DNA from: an uncultured Asticcacaulis sp.
GTDB lineage: Bacteria > Pseudomonadota > Alphaproteobacteria > Caulobacterales > Caulobacteraceae
Direction: 5' to 3'
Assembly (NCBI GenBank): GCA_936940865.1
Contig: CAKZJB010000190.1
Span: 1-50,272, forward strand
Length of the DNA: 50,272 nt
Positions 1 to 9,768 of this stretch are shown here, one piece after another (the stretch's first letter is position 1; each line of letters begins with the position of its first letter). The position numbers were made by a program, and so were the translations under genes. The notes beneath the pieces were generated by a model. It searched no databases and was not told where the DNA came from. It was given only the letters and a program-made list of their open reading frames with translations.

Positions 1-68
1 CCATAAGCTCGACACGTTGCGAGCTTGGACGGATACAGGGTGCCTGACGCATCTGATTGAGACAAAGA

Positions 69-98
69 AGCCCTCCCGGTCCGCCGGGAGGGCTTTTT
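69..98 (+). terminator. Intrinsic terminator of an upstream gene
   Basis: An 11-bp perfect stem (AGCCCTCCCGG at 69-79 with its complement at 84-94) and a 4-base loop run into TTTTT. It ends a transcript entering from the left edge. Only about 45 bases of that unit are inside the window, too few to identify a gene; one frame stops at 45-47. Confidence 0.85.
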
Positions 99-118
99 CG
101 TTGCGCTGCCAGCAAGAA

Positions 119-234
119 CCCCCTCCACCGCTTCGCGGTCCCCCTCCCCATGCCGTGCATGGGGAGGAGAACTGGCGCACCTTTCTTCTCCCCATCGCCA
201 GATGGGGAGGGGGACCACGAAGTGGTGGAGGGGG
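119..234. repeat. Composite inverted repeat, intergenic
   Basis: The 33-base arms at 119-151 and 202-234 are inverted copies differing at two positions. Each arm holds its own small hairpin (ACCGC-TTC-GCGGT on the left, ACCAC-GAA-GTGGT on the right), and the two differences keep both hairpins paired. Between the arms, two more hairpins (144-166 and 188-209) share the CTCCCCAT/ATGGGGAG stem. This is non-coding and resembles the CCCCTCC-type intergenic repeats of alphaproteobacteria. The frames open across it are low-complexity artefacts. Confidence 0.8.
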
Positions 235-360
235 CGTAGCCGACCGAAGGGCGGCGAAGCTAATGGAAGACGCCATTTGGCGGCAGATCGCCTATTTCCG
301 GCGAAAATCCGACTGGTGTCCCTAATACCGGACGCTAAACTCGCCGCAACGGAGAGGCCC

Positions 361-987
361 ATGATCCTGATCGGCCAGTACGATTCGCCTTTTGTCCGCC
401 GCGTCGCCATCGCGATGACGCTTTACGGCATGACGTTCGAGCACCGCCCGTGGTCGACCTTCGGCGAAGGCGACCTGATCGCGCCGTTCAATCCGTTGCG
501 CCGCGTGCCGACACTCGTCCTCGACGACGGCGGCGTCATCATCGACAGCGCCTGCATCGTCGACTGGATCGACGAACAGGCGGGCGACAAGGCGCTGATC
601 GCCAGATCCGGTCCGGACCGCCAGAAAGCCCTCTACCATATAGCGCTCGCTACCGGCTTCTCCGACAAGGCGGTCGCCATGTTCTACGAGAAGGTCCTGC
701 ACGAAAAGACCTCCGACATATGGTTGCCGCGCCTGCAAACCCAGATCGGCGCCGCGCTCGACTGCCTGAACGTCATCCGGGCCGAGGCAAAAACGCCTTG
801 GCTCCTGGGATCGGCGCTGACCCACGCCGATATCGCGCTCGGCGCCTCGGTCCGCCATGCCATCGAGGCGCACAAGACCGCTATCGACTGGTCGCGATGG
901 CCGGCCCTGGTCGCGCATAGCGAAGCCTGCGAAGCGCTCGACGTCTTCAAGGCGATCTACCAGCCTTTCAAGGGACCCGGTGATTAA
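361..987 (+). CDS. Glutathione S-transferase family protein
   Basis: 208 residues, the usual size of a cytosolic GST. The N-terminal 80 residues read as a thioredoxin-like G-site domain: a DSPFVRR turn near residue 8 where the catalytic Ser/Cys/Tyr normally lies, the cis-proline motif VPTLVLDDG near residue 47, then DSACIVDWI, the usual ES/DS glutathione contact. The rest is the helical C-terminal domain, with TPWLLGSALTHADIALG as the N-capping box. The ATG at 361 follows a GGAGAGG ribosome site; the frame stays open to 202 through the upstream repeat, but that extension is not protein-like. The substrate cannot be inferred. It appears to be transcribed alone. Confidence 0.87.
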   Translation: MILIGQYDSPFVRRVAIAMTLYGMTFEHRPWSTFGEGDLIAPFNPLRRVPTLVLDDGGVIIDSACIVDWIDEQAGDKALIARSGPDRQKALYHIALATGFSDKAVAMFYEKVLHEKTSDIWLPRLQTQIGAALDCLNVIRAEAKTPWLLGSALTHADIALGASVRHAIEAHKTAIDWSRWPALVAHSEACEALDVFKAIYQPFKGPGD

Positions 988-1053
988 CCATCCCGCTTAG
1001 CCCGTTTTTCACCCTATCGGGCTAGGGTAGGGGACCACCACCCGGACCGCGAC

Positions 1054-2208
1054 ATGCCTCAGATTATCGATTGCCTGTGCCCGCACGATTTGACACCAGC
1101 CGATGAAGCGCGATGGATGGCTTTCGTCGCCGGACGCGATGACCTGACCGGCCCCTATTTCGACGTACGCTATGTCAAGGCGATCGCCGCGGCCGTGCCG
1201 TGCGCCGGCATCGCGCGCGTCCGTGACGGCGACGAGGTCGTGGCCTATTTTCCTTACCAGCTCCGTGCGCGTGTCATGCAGCCGCTCGGCGCGCCGCTCA
1301 GCGATTACCACGGCCTGATTGCCGCGCCCGGCACCACCATCGACTTCGACGGCCTGCTGCGCGCCGCCGGCGCCCGCCGCCTCGAATTCCAGGGCTGGAT
1401 CGGCCAGGCGCCCCAAACCGAGGGCAAGGGAGAGGGCGTAGCCTTGCGCCGCCGTGTCGCCGATATCCGCCAGGGCTACGACGCCTGGTGGCAGGCCCAG
1501 GACCATGAACACCACAAGTTTTTCAAGAATATCGGCCGCTGCCAGCGCAACGTCGAAAAGGACTTCGGCGGCTTTGCCTTCACCTGGGAGCACGTCACGC
1601 CCGAAGTCATGGACTGGGTGCTCGCCCGCAAGCGCGAACAGTACCGCGAAAGCGGCATGCACGACGTTTTCGGCTGCGGCTGGACGCGCGCCATGCTTGA
1701 CGCGCTGGCCGCCGACGATGTCGACGGTTATGGTCTCCGCGCCGGCGTCTTCCGCCGCGACGGCCAAATCGTCGCTGCCGAGATCGGGCTGATGGGCGGC
1801 GGAGAGGTCCATCTCTGGTTTCCGGCCTACGACCCGGCCTACTACCGCTATTCGGTCGGCATCCTCCTGGCCGTCGCTATTATCAGGGCGGCCGCCGACC
1901 TGGGCCTGCAACGCGTCGACTTCGGCACGGGGGGCGAGGACTACAAGGCGCCTCTGACCGTTGACCAGGGCGAATGCCGCGAGGCCGTCTTCGAACCGAA
2001 TGTCCCGCTGTTGCGCCGCGCCGCCGATGTCGCCATTGACGCCCTGCCCATGACGCGCTGCCGCATCAAGGCGCTGCGCCTGTCACTCCACCGGCGTGTC
2101 AGCCTGATCCGCGCGACCGAAACCAGCGCGGCCGGATGGGGCAGGGCGCTTGTCGCCCTGGGGCAGCGCTTTATGGTGCGGCGAAGCGCGGCAAAAGCTG
2201 CGAGATAA
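1054..2208 (+). CDS. GNAT/FemAB-like acyltransferase (CelD/BcsL type, HfsK-like)
   Basis: 384 residues. The second half has the Acetyltransf_6 pattern (PF13480): basic KFFKNIGRCQRN near residue 155, an AAEIGLM strand, then YSVGILL and a glycine-rich end DFGTGGEDYK near residue 290. That end is typical of the CelD/BcsL and FemAB-type peptidyl or N-acyl transferases. HfsK of Caulobacter, which modifies holdfast polysaccharide, belongs to this family and carries the same motifs, so a cell-surface polysaccharide role is plausible. The specific assignment is inference because no other holdfast genes are nearby. It is monocistronic, between the GST gene and the ribosomal cluster. Confidence 0.75.
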   Translation: MPQIIDCLCPHDLTPADEARWMAFVAGRDDLTGPYFDVRYVKAIAAAVPCAGIARVRDGDEVVAYFPYQLRARVMQPLGAPLSDYHGLIAAPGTTIDFDGLLRAAGARRLEFQGWIGQAPQTEGKGEGVALRRRVADIRQGYDAWWQAQDHEHHKFFKNIGRCQRNVEKDFGGFAFTWEHVTPEVMDWVLARKREQYRESGMHDVFGCGWTRAMLDALAADDVDGYGLRAGVFRRDGQIVAAEIGLMGGGEVHLWFPAYDPAYYRYSVGILLAVAIIRAAADLGLQRVDFGTGGEDYKAPLTVDQGECREAVFEPNVPLLRRAADVAIDALPMTRCRIKALRLSLHRRVSLIRATETSAAGWGRALVALGQRFMVRRSAAKAAR

Positions 2209-2270
2209 TCGGAAATGACGCCTGCGATTTACCGCGGGCTTATTTTCTTGGCCTTTCGGCGATTCAGCCC

Positions 2271-2299
2271 TTGACCTTCGCGAGTCGTCCACGTATATC
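2271..2299 (+). promoter_or_regulatory. Promoter of the S10 ribosomal operon
   Basis: TTGACC (2271-2276), a 17-base spacer and TATATC (2294-2299) form a near-consensus housekeeping promoter. It also fits the Caulobacter form TTGACGS-N10-14-GCTANAWC. A start near 2306 would give a leader of about 240 bases before rpsJ. Confidence 0.7.
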
Positions 2300-2458
2300 C
2301 GCGACCTCTGTTGGATCGGCTGTGGCGTCGTTTGGCGCCAGACGCGGTCTGCAAGCATTTACCCAAGCCGTCCGGCGCCCTTATCTATAAGGATTTGGAC
2401 GGATTGATCAGCGGCCCGCGGCAGTGAAAACTGGCGTTGGGCTTTGTTTTTGCGGATT

Positions 2459-2516
2459 ACGCGTCCGGAGGGGGTAACCCCACGGGCTGGTCTTTGAAAT
2501 GGTTCACTGGACGCGT
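2459..2516 (+). promoter_or_regulatory. Structured 5' leader of the S10 operon
   Basis: An 8-bp inverted repeat (ACGCGTCC at 2459-2466, GGACGCGT at 2509-2516) closes a loop that contains a GGGG-TAA-CCCC hairpin (2471-2481). It lies 30 bases before rpsJ, where a ribosomal-protein autoregulatory structure would be expected. No T-tract follows, so it looks more like a translational element than a terminator. The rest of 2209-2545 holds no gene that I can support. Confidence 0.45.
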
Positions 2517-2545
2517 TTGCGCACCCTTTGAGGAAAACGAGCGAT

Positions 2546-2854
<309 letters not shown>

Positions 2855-2864
2855 GGGGCGCACG

Positions 2865-3614
2865 ATGAGCCAGACTCAACGCACGGGCCTGATCGCCAAG
2901 AAGCTGGGCATGACCCGCTTCTTCGATACCGATGGCTCCCATGTGCCGGTAACGGTGCTTTCGCTCGACGGCTGTACGGTCGTCGCCCAGCGTACCAAGG
3001 CCCGCGACGGCTATTCCGCGCTGCAACTCGGCGCCGGTACCCGCAAGGCCAAGAATACCTCGAACGCCGAGCGCGTCCGTTTCGCCAAGGCTCAGGTCGA
3101 GCCGAAGGCGGTCCTGACTGAGTTCCGCGTGTCCGAAGACGCTTTGATCGACGTCGGTGCGGAGTTCACCGCCGATCACTTCGTTGAGGGCCAGCGCGTC
3201 GACATTCAGGGCATCACGATCGGTAAGGGCTTTGCCGGCGCCATGAAGCGCTGGAACTTCGGCGGTCTTCGCGCCACCCACGGCGTTTCGGTCTCGCACC
3301 GTTCGCACGGTTCGACCGGTAACCGCCAGGATCCGGGCCGTACCTTCCCGGGCAAGAAGATGGCCGGTCACTACGGTGTCGAAACCGTCACCACCCTGAA
3401 CCTGCAGGTCGTCCGCATCGATGCCGAGCGCGGCCTGGTTTTCATCCGCGGCGCCGTCCCGGGTGCGGAAGGTTCCTACGTCAAGATCCGCGACGCGGTG
3501 AAGAAGGCGGCTCCGGCCGGTCTGAAGTTCCCTGGCGCGATCAAGTCCAAGGATGCTGCCGCGGCGCCGGCTCCGGCCGCTGAAGAAGCTCCTGCTCAAG
3601 AGGGCGCGGAATAA
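2865..3614 (+). CDS. rplC: 50S ribosomal protein L3
   Basis: 249 residues, about 40 more than E. coli L3. The core is intact: [13 protein letters not shown] at the start, and [18 protein letters not shown], which includes the glutamine (Q155) methylated by PrmB. The extra length is a C-terminal Ala/Pro/Glu tail ([19 protein letters not shown]), as in many alphaproteobacteria. L3 is an early-assembly protein near the peptidyl-transferase centre. It is followed after 2 bases by rplD. Confidence 0.97.
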   Translation: MSQTQRTGLIAKKLGMTRFFDTDGSHVPVTVLSLDGCTVVAQRTKARDGYSALQLGAGTRKAKNTSNAERVRFAKAQVEPKAVLTEFRVSEDALIDVGAEFTADHFVEGQRVDIQGITIGKGFAGAMKRWNFGGLRATHGVSVSHRSHGSTGNRQDPGRTFPGKKMAGHYGVETVTTLNLQVVRIDAERGLVFIRGAVPGAEGSYVKIRDAVKKAAPAGLKFPGAIKSKDAAAAPAPAAEEAPAQEGAE

Positions 3615-3616
3615 TC

Positions 3617-4249
3617 ATGAAACTCGACGTCATCAAACTCGACGCCTCGGCTGCCGGTTCGGTGGATGTGTCCGATCTCGTTTTCGGGATCGCGGACATC
3701 CGCACCGACATCCTGTCGCGCGTCGTCAACTGGCAGTTGGCCAAGCGCCGCGCCGGTACGCACAAGGTCCAGACGCGCAATGAAAATTCGCGCACTGGCA
3801 AGAAGATGTACAAGCAGAAGGGCTCCGGCGGCGCCCGTCACGGTTCGCGCCGTGCGCCGCAATTCGTCGGCGGCTCGCGCGCTTTCGGTCCGGTCGTCCG
3901 TTCGCACGGCTTCGACCTGCCGAAGAAGGTCCGCGCGCTCGGTCTGCGTCACGCCCTGTCGTCCAAGGTCAAGTCGGGCTCGCTGGTCATCCTCGACCAG
4001 GCCGTTCTCGACGCCCCCAAGACGGCGGCGCTCAAGGCTTCCTTCGAAAAGCTGGGCCTGAAGAACGCTCTCTTCATCGCCGGCCCGGAAGTTGACGCCA
4101 ACTTCGCTCTCGCTTCGCGCAACATCCCGAACATCGACGTCCTGCCGACCGCGGGCCTGAATGTCTATGACATCCTGCGCCGCGAAAAGCTGGTCCTGAC
4201 GAAGGCGGCGGTCGAAGCCATCGAAGCCCGCTTCGCTGTGGAGGCTTGA
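3617..4249 (+). CDS. rplD: 50S ribosomal protein L4
   Basis: 210 residues. The tentacle loop that enters the exit tunnel is recognisable ([20 protein letters not shown], then [14 protein letters not shown]). The C-terminal globular part ends [21 protein letters not shown]. In Gammaproteobacteria L4 represses its own operon through the S10 leader; whether that holds here is unknown. The stop codon is 5 bases before the rplW start, so coupled translation is likely. Confidence 0.97.
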   Translation: MKLDVIKLDASAAGSVDVSDLVFGIADIRTDILSRVVNWQLAKRRAGTHKVQTRNENSRTGKKMYKQKGSGGARHGSRRAPQFVGGSRAFGPVVRSHGFDLPKKVRALGLRHALSSKVKSGSLVILDQAVLDAPKTAALKASFEKLGLKNALFIAGPEVDANFALASRNIPNIDVLPTAGLNVYDILRREKLVLTKAAVEAIEARFAVEA

Positions 4250-4254
4250 AGATA

Positions 4255-4551
4255 ATGGCTGCTACCATCCGCAATTTCGACGTCCTCCTGGCGCCGCACA
4301 TCACCGAAAAGTCGACCATTCTGTCGGAACAGAACAAGGTCGTCTTCAAGGTGGCGCTCGACTCCAGCAAGGACGAAGTCGCTTCCGCCGTCGAAGCCAT
4401 CTACAACGTCAAGGTCACCAAGGTGAACACCATCGTCACCAAGGGCAAGACCAAGCGTTTCAAGGGCATCAAGGGCCGTCGCAGCGACGTCAAGAAAGCG
4501 ATCGTCACCCTGGCCGAAGGCCAGTCGATCGACGTTACGACCGGTCTGTAA
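4255..4551 (+). CDS. rplW: 50S ribosomal protein L23
   Basis: 98 residues from the ATG at 4255. The frame can be read from a TTG at 4246 overlapping the rplD stop, but that adds three non-family residues. Family signatures are [11 protein letters not shown] near the start and the basic loop [21 protein letters not shown]23 lies at the tunnel exit and is the docking site for trigger factor and SRP. It is in the S10 operon, 15 bases before rplB. Confidence 0.97.
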   Translation: MAATIRNFDVLLAPHITEKSTILSEQNKVVFKVALDSSKDEVASAVEAIYNVKVTKVNTIVTKGKTKRFKGIKGRRSDVKKAIVTLAEGQSIDVTTGL

Positions 4552-4566
4552 GGAAGGCGTGATCCC

Positions 4567-5403
4567 ATGGCATTAAAGACATTCAATCCGACTTCGCCGG
4601 GCCGCCGTCAATTGGTCCTGGTCGATCGTTCGGAACTTCACAAAGGGCGTCCTGAAAAATCGCTGGTCGAGGGTCTGACGAAGACCGGCGGCCGTGGCGC
4701 CCAGGGCCGTGTCGCCGTCCGTTTCCGCGGCGGCGGAGCCAAGAAGCTCTATCGCGTCATCGACTTCAAGCGTCGCAAGTTCGACGTGCCGGCGACGGTC
4801 GAGCGTCTGGAATACGATCCGAACCGTTCGGCGTTCATCGCGCTGATCACCTATCAGGACGGTGAGAAGGCCTACATCCTGGCGCCGCAGCGCCTGAAGG
4901 CCGGCGACACCGTGATCGCTTCGGAAAAGGTCGACGTGAAGCCTGGCAATGCGGCGCCTCTGCGCAGCCTGCCGATCGGCACGATCATCCACAATGTCGA
5001 GCTGAAGCCGTCCAAGGGCGGTCAGCTGGCCCGTTCGGCCGGCGCCTACGCCCAGCTGGTCGGCCGCGATGCGGGCTACGCCCAGATCCGTCTCGGCTCG
5101 GGCGAACTGCGCATGGTGCTTGACACCTGCATGGCGACCGTCGGCGCCGTTTCGAACCCCGACCACATGAACACCAACCTGGGCAAGGCTGGTCGTTCGC
5201 GTCACTTAGGCTTCCGTCCGCACGTTCGCGGCGTCGCCATGAACCCGGTCGACCACCCGCACGGCGGTGGTGAAGGCAAGACCTCGGGCGGCCGTAACCC
5301 GGTCACGCCTTGGGGTGTTCCCACCAAGGGCCGCAAGACTCGTACCAACAAGGCGACGGACAAGTACATCATCCGTTCGCGTCACGTTAAGAAGGCTCGC
5401 TAA
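4567..5403 (+). CDS. rplB: 50S ribosomal protein L2
   Basis: 278 residues, the expected length. [17 protein letters not shown] opens the protein, the OB and SH3-like folds follow, and the conserved [14 protein letters not shown] lies near residue 225; its histidine is required for peptidyl-transferase activity in E. coli. The tail [13 protein letters not shown] is basic. L2 joins the subunits by binding 23S rRNA domain IV. It is followed 3 bases later by rpsS. Confidence 0.98.
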   Translation: MALKTFNPTSPGRRQLVLVDRSELHKGRPEKSLVEGLTKTGGRGAQGRVAVRFRGGGAKKLYRVIDFKRRKFDVPATVERLEYDPNRSAFIALITYQDGEKAYILAPQRLKAGDTVIASEKVDVKPGNAAPLRSLPIGTIIHNVELKPSKGGQLARSAGAYAQLVGRDAGYAQIRLGSGELRMVLDTCMATVGAVSNPDHMNTNLGKAGRSRHLGFRPHVRGVAMNPVDHPHGGGEGKTSGGRNPVTPWGVPTKGRKTRTNKATDKYIIRSRHVKKAR

Positions 5404-5406
5404 ACC

Positions 5407-5685
5407 ATGGCTCGCTCCGTATGGAAAGGACCCTTCGTGGATGGCCACCTTCTGAAGAAGGCGGAAACCGCGCAAGCGTCCGGTCGCAAAGAGGTCATCA
5501 AGACCTGGTCGCGTCGTTCGGTCATCATGCCGCAATTCGTCGGTCTGACGATGGGCGTCTACAATGGCCAGAAGCATGTGCCCGTCCTCATCAACGAGGA
5601 CATGGTGGGCATGAAGCTCGGTGAATTCTCGCCGACGCGCAACTTCCCCGGCCACGCCGCCGACAAGAAGGCGAAGAAGAGGTAA
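5407..5685 (+). CDS. rpsS: 30S ribosomal protein S19
   Basis: 92 residues, full length. [20 protein letters not shown] and [20 protein letters not shown] are diagnostic of uS19. It binds 16S rRNA in the 30S head with S13 and contacts the A-site finger. The gene is spaced by 3 bases from both rplB and rplV, and the order L2-S19-L22-S3 is the conserved bacterial one. Confidence 0.98.
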   Translation: MARSVWKGPFVDGHLLKKAETAQASGRKEVIKTWSRRSVIMPQFVGLTMGVYNGQKHVPVLINEDMVGMKLGEFSPTRNFPGHAADKKAKKR

Positions 5686-5688
5686 GTC

Positions 5689-6072
5689 ATGTCGCAGACC
5701 AAGAATCCGCGCCGCGTCGAAGCCAACGAAGCCCGCGCCAAGCTGGTTTCGGTGCGCATTTCGCCGCAGAAGCTGAACCTCGTCGCGCAATCGATCCGCG
5801 GCCTCAAGGTGCAACGCGCCCTGAACGAGCTGGAATTCTCGCGCAAGCGCATCGCCAAGGACGTCCGCAAGGCGCTCTATTCGGCGATCTCGAACGCCGA
5901 GAACAACCACAACCTCGACATCGACAACCTGGTTGTCGCCGAGGCTTTCGTGGGCAAGGGCATCGTCATGAAGCGCTTCGCCTCGCGTGCCCGCGGCCGT
6001 TCGTCGCGCATCATGAAACCCTTCTCCGAACTGACGATCGTCGTTCGTGAACTCGGCCAGGAGGCTGCATAA
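5689..6072 (+). CDS. rplV: 50S ribosomal protein L22
   Basis: 127 residues, slightly longer than the E. coli protein because of a short N-terminal extension ([14 protein letters not shown]), common in alphaproteobacteria. The rRNA-binding core [19 protein letters not shown] and the tunnel hairpin [19 protein letters not shown] are intact. No macrolide-resistance-type change is obvious in the hairpin, though I cannot align it here. The stop overlaps the rpsC start by one base (TAATG). Confidence 0.97.
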   Translation: MSQTKNPRRVEANEARAKLVSVRISPQKLNLVAQSIRGLKVQRALNELEFSRKRIAKDVRKALYSAISNAENNHNLDIDNLVVAEAFVGKGIVMKRFASRARGRSSRIMKPFSELTIVVRELGQEAA

Positions 6073-6833
6073 TGGGTCAGAAAGCCAACCCCGTCGGCCT
6101 TCGCCTCGGCATCAACCGTACCTGGGATTCGCGCTGGTTCGCCGCGCGCACCGAGTACGCCAAGCTGCTGCACCAGGACCTGAAGATCCGTAAGGAACTG
6201 AAGCAGAAGCTGAACGCCGCCGGCGTTTCGCGCATCATCATCGAGCGCCCGCACAAGAAGTGCCGCATCACCATCTACGCCGCCCGTCCGGGCGTCGTGA
6301 TCGGCAAGAAGGGCGCCGACATCGACAAGCTGCGCAAGGATATCTCCGCGCTGACCGATGGCGAAGTGTTCCTCAACCTGGTTGAAGTCCGCAAGCCGGA
6401 AGTCGACGCCCAGCTGGTTGCCGAATCTATCGCTCAGCAGCTGGAACGCCGCGTTGCGTTCCGGCGCGCCATGAAGCGTTCGATCCAGTCGGCCATGCGC
6501 CTCGGCGCCAAGGGCATCCGGATGAACCTGTCGGGCCGTCTTGGCGGCGCTGAAATCGCCCGCATGGAGTGGTACCGCGAAGGCCGCGTGCCGCTGCACA
6601 CCCTGCGTGCCGACATCGACATGGGCTTCGCCGAGGCCCTGACCACCTACGGCATCATCGGTGTCAAGGTGTGGATCTTCAAGGGCGAAGTCCTTGAGCA
6701 CGATCCGATGGCCCAGGACAAGCGCTGGAGCCAGGAAGCGTCGGGTCCGTCGTCGAGCGAGCGCCCCGAGCGTTCGGATCGTGGCGACCGTAACCGCGGC
6801 CCGCGCCGCGATCGTAACCAGAAGGAGGCCTAA
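6072..6833 (+). CDS. rpsC: 30S ribosomal protein S3
   Basis: 253 residues. [20 protein letters not shown] is the family start. The KH domain has [18 protein letters not shown] near residue 75, and [20 protein letters not shown] marks the C-terminal domain. About 30 residues beyond the E. coli end form a charged, Ser/Arg/Asp-rich tail ([20 protein letters not shown]), typical of this class. S3 forms part of the mRNA entry channel and its helicase. It starts on the last base of rplV. Confidence 0.98.
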   Translation: MGQKANPVGLRLGINRTWDSRWFAARTEYAKLLHQDLKIRKELKQKLNAAGVSRIIIERPHKKCRITIYAARPGVVIGKKGADIDKLRKDISALTDGEVFLNLVEVRKPEVDAQLVAESIAQQLERRVAFRRAMKRSIQSAMRLGAKGIRMNLSGRLGGAEIARMEWYREGRVPLHTLRADIDMGFAEALTTYGIIGVKVWIFKGEVLEHDPMAQDKRWSQEASGPSSSERPERSDRGDRNRGPRRDRNQKEA

Positions 6834-6836
6834 GCC

Positions 6837-7271
6837 ATGATGCTTCCTAAGCGTACCAAGTACCGCAAGGCCTTCAAGGGCCGCATCCATGGTAATGCCA
6901 AGGGCGGTTATACGCTGAACTTCGGCTCCTACGGCCTGAAGACGACCGAACCGGAACGCCTGACGGCGCGCCAGATCGAAGCCGCCCGCCGTGCCATTAC
7001 GCGTCAGATGAAGCGTCAAGGCCGCGTGTGGATCCGCGTCTTCCCCGACCTGCCCGTGACGGGCAAGCCGGCCGAAGTCCGGATGGGCTCGGGCAAGGGC
7101 GCGGTCGATTACTGGGCGGCGCGCGTCGCCCCGGGCCGTATCCTGTTTGAAATCGACGGCGTGCCGGACGATATCGCGCGTGAAGCGCTTCGTCTGGGCG
7201 CTGCCAAGCTGCCGGTGGCTACCCGCGTCGTGACCCGTATCGACGCCGGCATCGCCCAGGCCGCGGAGTAA
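6837..7271 (+). CDS. rplP: 50S ribosomal protein L16
   Basis: 144 residues. [21 protein letters not shown] and [20 protein letters not shown] are clear uL16 signatures. Two adjacent ATG codons (6837 and 6840) are available; the second gives MLPKRTKY, closer to the usual MLQPKRTKY start, so the true protein may be one residue shorter. L16 organises the A-site tRNA pocket. It is 3 bases after rpsC and 5 before rpmC. Confidence 0.96.
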   Translation: MMLPKRTKYRKAFKGRIHGNAKGGYTLNFGSYGLKTTEPERLTARQIEAARRAITRQMKRQGRVWIRVFPDLPVTGKPAEVRMGSGKGAVDYWAARVAPGRILFEIDGVPDDIAREALRLGAAKLPVATRVVTRIDAGIAQAAE

Positions 7272-7276
7272 TAGCC

Positions 7277-7483
7277 ATGACGAAGATCGCCGAATTGCGC
7301 TCCAAGACGACGGATCAGCTGCACGAGCAGCTCCTGTCGCTCAAGAAGGAGCAATTCAACCTGCGTTTCCAGAAGGCGACCGGCCAGCTGGAAAAGACTC
7401 ACCGCGTCAACGAAATCCGCAAGGACGTCGCTCGCATCCAGTCTCTGCTGACGGCTCAAAAGGCCGCGGCGAAGACGGCCTAA
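7277..7483 (+). CDS. rpmC: 50S ribosomal protein L29
   Basis: 68 residues, entirely helical as expected of uL29. The conserved stretch [20 protein letters not shown] is followed by [14 protein letters not shown], and the tail is Ala/Lys-rich. L29 lies beside L23 at the tunnel exit. It is in the spc part of the cluster between rplP and rpsQ, the usual order. Confidence 0.96.
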   Translation: MTKIAELRSKTTDQLHEQLLSLKKEQFNLRFQKATGQLEKTHRVNEIRKDVARIQSLLTAQKAAAKTA

Positions 7484-7496
7484 CAAGGAATAGACC

Positions 7497-7733
7497 ATGC
7501 CCAAGCGCATTCTCGAAGGTCTGGTTGTTTCCGACAAGGGCGACAAGACCGTAGTTGTGAAGGTGGAACGCACCATCCTGCACCCCGTTCTGAAGAAGAC
7601 GGTGCGTAAGTCGAAGCGTTACCACGCCCACGACGAAAACAACGCGTACAAGACCGGCGACGCCATTCGTATCATCGAATGCGCGCCCAAGTCGAAGCTC
7701 AAGACGTGGGAAGTCCTCCCGCGCGATCAGTAA
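7497..7733 (+). CDS. rpsQ: 30S ribosomal protein S17
   Basis: 78 residues with the uS17 OB fold: [20 protein letters not shown], the strand [20 protein letters not shown], then [19 protein letters not shown]17 is a primary 16S rRNA binding protein. The ribosome site AAGGAA lies 6-7 bases before the ATG. It is preceded by rpmC and followed by rplN. Confidence 0.97.
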   Translation: MPKRILEGLVVSDKGDKTVVVKVERTILHPVLKKTVRKSKRYHAHDENNAYKTGDAIRIIECAPKSKLKTWEVLPRDQ

Positions 7734-7756
7734 CCCGAACTAGGAAAGTTTAAGTC

Positions 7757-8125
7757 ATGATTCAGATGCAAACTAACCTGGACGTCGCCGACAACTCCGG
7801 CGCCCGCCGGGTCATGTGCATCAAGGTGTTGGGCGGCTCCAAGCGCCGCTACGCCTCGGTGGGCGACCTGATCGTCGTGTCGGTCAAGGAAGCGATCCCG
7901 CGCGGCCGCGTCAAGAAGGGCGACGTCCTGCGCGCCATCGTGGTCCGCACGTCCAAGGACATTCAGCGTAAGGACGGTTCGGTCATCCGTTTCGACACCA
8001 ACGCTGCCGTCATCGTCAACAAGTCTTCCGAGCCGATCGGCACCCGCATCTTCGGACCGGTTCCGCGCGAACTCCGCGCCAAGAACCACATGAAGATTAT
8101 TTCCCTGGCTCCGGAGGTGATCTGA
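7757..8125 (+). CDS. rplN: 50S ribosomal protein L14
   Basis: 122 residues, the strictly conserved length of uL14. [20 protein letters not shown] at the start and [20 protein letters not shown] near the end are diagnostic. L14 contacts 16S rRNA helix 14 in an inter-subunit bridge and binds the silencing factor RsfS. The stop TGA shares its last base with the rplX ATG (TGATG), a sign of translational coupling. Confidence 0.98.
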   Translation: MIQMQTNLDVADNSGARRVMCIKVLGGSKRRYASVGDLIVVSVKEAIPRGRVKKGDVLRAIVVRTSKDIQRKDGSVIRFDTNAAVIVNKSSEPIGTRIFGPVPRELRAKNHMKIISLAPEVI

Positions 8126-8439
8126 TGGCCGCAAAGATTAAGAAGGGCGACGCCGTCGTCGTCCTGACCGGCAAGGACAAGGGCCGTCGCGGCACCGTCC
8201 TGAAGGTCCTGCCGACCGAAGGCCGTGTGGTCGTCCAAGGCATCAACATGGTCCAGCGCCATACCCGCCCGTCGCAAACCAACCCGAACGGCGGCATCGT
8301 CAACAAGGAAGCGTCGCTGCACGTTTCCAACGTCGCCCTGGTCGACGCCAACGGCAAGCCGACCCGCGTCGGTTTCAAGGTCGAAGGCGACAAGAAGGTG
8401 CGCGTTGCCAAGACGACCGGAGACGTCATCAATGGCTGA
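8125..8439 (+). CDS. rplX: 50S ribosomal protein L24
   Basis: 104 residues. The KOW motif is present ([20 protein letters not shown]), as is the conserved [20 protein letters not shown] loop. L24 is an assembly initiator binding the 5' end of 23S rRNA. Its 3' end overlaps the rplE start by 8 bases, and its start overlaps rplN by 1 base. Confidence 0.97.
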   Translation: MAAKIKKGDAVVVLTGKDKGRRGTVLKVLPTEGRVVVQGINMVQRHTRPSQTNPNGGIVNKEASLHVSNVALVDANGKPTRVGFKVEGDKKVRVAKTTGDVING

Positions 8440-8992
8440 TACTGAAGTTTACACGCCGCGCCTCAAGTCGGTCTACCTGGAGAAGATCCGGGCCGCCATG
8501 AAGGAAGAGTTCGGCTACACGAACGAAATGCAGGTCCCCAAGCTCGACAAGATCGTCGTGAACATGGGGATCGGCGAAGCCACCGCGGACTCCAAGAAGG
8601 TCCAGGCGGCCATCAAGGACCTGGCGGCCATCACCGGCCAGAAGCCCGCTCCGACCCGCGCCCGCAAGTCGATCGCCGGCTTCAAGCTGCGCGAAGGCAT
8701 GGTCGTCGGCGCCAAGGTGACGCTGCGCAAGGAACGTATGTACGAATTCCTGGACCGCCTGATCACGATCGCGCTGCCGCGCGTGAAGGACTTCCGCGGC
8801 CTGAACGGCAATTCCTTCGACGGCCGTGGCAACTATGCCATGGGCCTGAAGGAACACATCGTGTTCCCGGAAATCAACTACGACCAGATCGATCAGATGT
8901 GGGGCATGGACATCGTCGTCTGCACCACGGCCACGAGTGACAAGGAAGCCAAGGCGCTTCTGAAGCACTTCCAGTTCCCGTTCATGTCGTAA
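8432..8992 (+). CDS. rplE: 50S ribosomal protein L5
   Basis: 186 residues from the ATG at 8432 ([15 protein letters not shown]). The same frame is open back to 8225 inside rplX, but that extension is Arg/Ser/Pro-rich shadow sequence and is rejected. Signatures are [36 protein letters not shown] and [20 protein letters not shown]5 binds 5S rRNA and the P-site tRNA. The start lies 8 bases inside rplX, so translation is probably coupled. Confidence 0.97.
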   Translation: MADTEVYTPRLKSVYLEKIRAAMKEEFGYTNEMQVPKLDKIVVNMGIGEATADSKKVQAAIKDLAAITGQKPAPTRARKSIAGFKLREGMVVGAKVTLRKERMYEFLDRLITIALPRVKDFRGLNGNSFDGRGNYAMGLKEHIVFPEINYDQIDQMWGMDIVVCTTATSDKEAKALLKHFQFPFMS

Positions 8993-9011
8993 GGGCGGGG
9001 AGAGAGAACCA

Positions 9012-9317
9012 ATGGCAAAGAAATCCGCTGTCAACCGCAACGAGATGGTCAAGAAGCTGGTCGCGCAATACGCCGCCAAGCGCGAGGCCCTCAAGGCGAC
9101 CGCCAACGACGAAAGCCTGCCGCTGGAGGAGCGCTTCGAAGCCCGCCTCAAGCTGGCCAAGCTGCCGCGCAACTCGAACCCGACGCGTATCCGCAACCGC
9201 TGCGAAATCACCGGTCGCCCGCGCGCCTTCTACCGCAAGCTCAAGATGAGCCGTATTTCGCTGCGCAAGCTCGGCAACGAAGGTCAGATCCCTGGTCTGA
9301 CCAAGGCCAGCTGGTAA
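9012..9317 (+). CDS. rpsN: 30S ribosomal protein S14 (zinc-free form)
   Basis: 101 residues, the long zinc-independent uS14. The C-terminal region reads [20 protein letters not shown], with a single cysteine in place of the two CXXC pairs of the short form. [14 protein letters not shown] is the conserved linker. S14 sits in the 30S head near S3 and S10. The ribosome site is the GGGGAGAGA stretch before 9012. Confidence 0.97.
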   Translation: MAKKSAVNRNEMVKKLVAQYAAKREALKATANDESLPLEERFEARLKLAKLPRNSNPTRIRNRCEITGRPRAFYRKLKMSRISLRKLGNEGQIPGLTKASW

Positions 9318-9332
9318 GGGAAGGGGACCACT

Positions 9333-9731
9333 ATGTTTGTTAATGATCCTCTCAGCGACATGATCGCGCGCATCAAGAATGCGGCCCAGCGCCAGCGTTC
9401 GAAGGTGCTGACGCCCGCGTCGAAGCTTCGCGCCCGCGTGCTCGACGTGCTCAAGGACGAAGGCTACATCCGTGGCTACGAAGTCCTGGAAGTGCCGGGT
9501 GAGTTCCCGCAGTTCGAAATCGAACTGAAGTACTTCGACGGCCAGCCGGTCATCGCGGAAATCGCCCGCGTGTCCAAGCCGGGCCGCCGCGTCTATTCGT
9601 CGATCAAGGACCTCAAGCCGATCAAGAACGGCCTGGGGATCTCGATCCTGTCGACGCCCAAGGGCGTCATGTCTGACACCGCTGCCCGCGAACAGAACGT
9701 CGGCGGCGAAGTCCTCTGCCGCGTCTACTAA
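9333..9731 (+). CDS. rpsH: 30S ribosomal protein S8
   Basis: 132 residues. [20 protein letters not shown] is the N-terminal signature and the C terminus [20 protein letters not shown] is diagnostic. S8 is a primary 16S binder, and in E. coli it is the repressor that binds spc mRNA at L5; I did not identify an obvious S8 mimic site at the rplE start here. The next gene follows 37 bases later. Confidence 0.97.
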   Translation: MFVNDPLSDMIARIKNAAQRQRSKVLTPASKLRARVLDVLKDEGYIRGYEVLEVPGEFPQFEIELKYFDGQPVIAEIARVSKPGRRVYSSIKDLKPIKNGLGISILSTPKGVMSDTAAREQNVGGEVLCRVY

Positions 9732-9768
9732 GCGCGGCAGTTCGGACACTTAAGGCAAAGGTTATATT

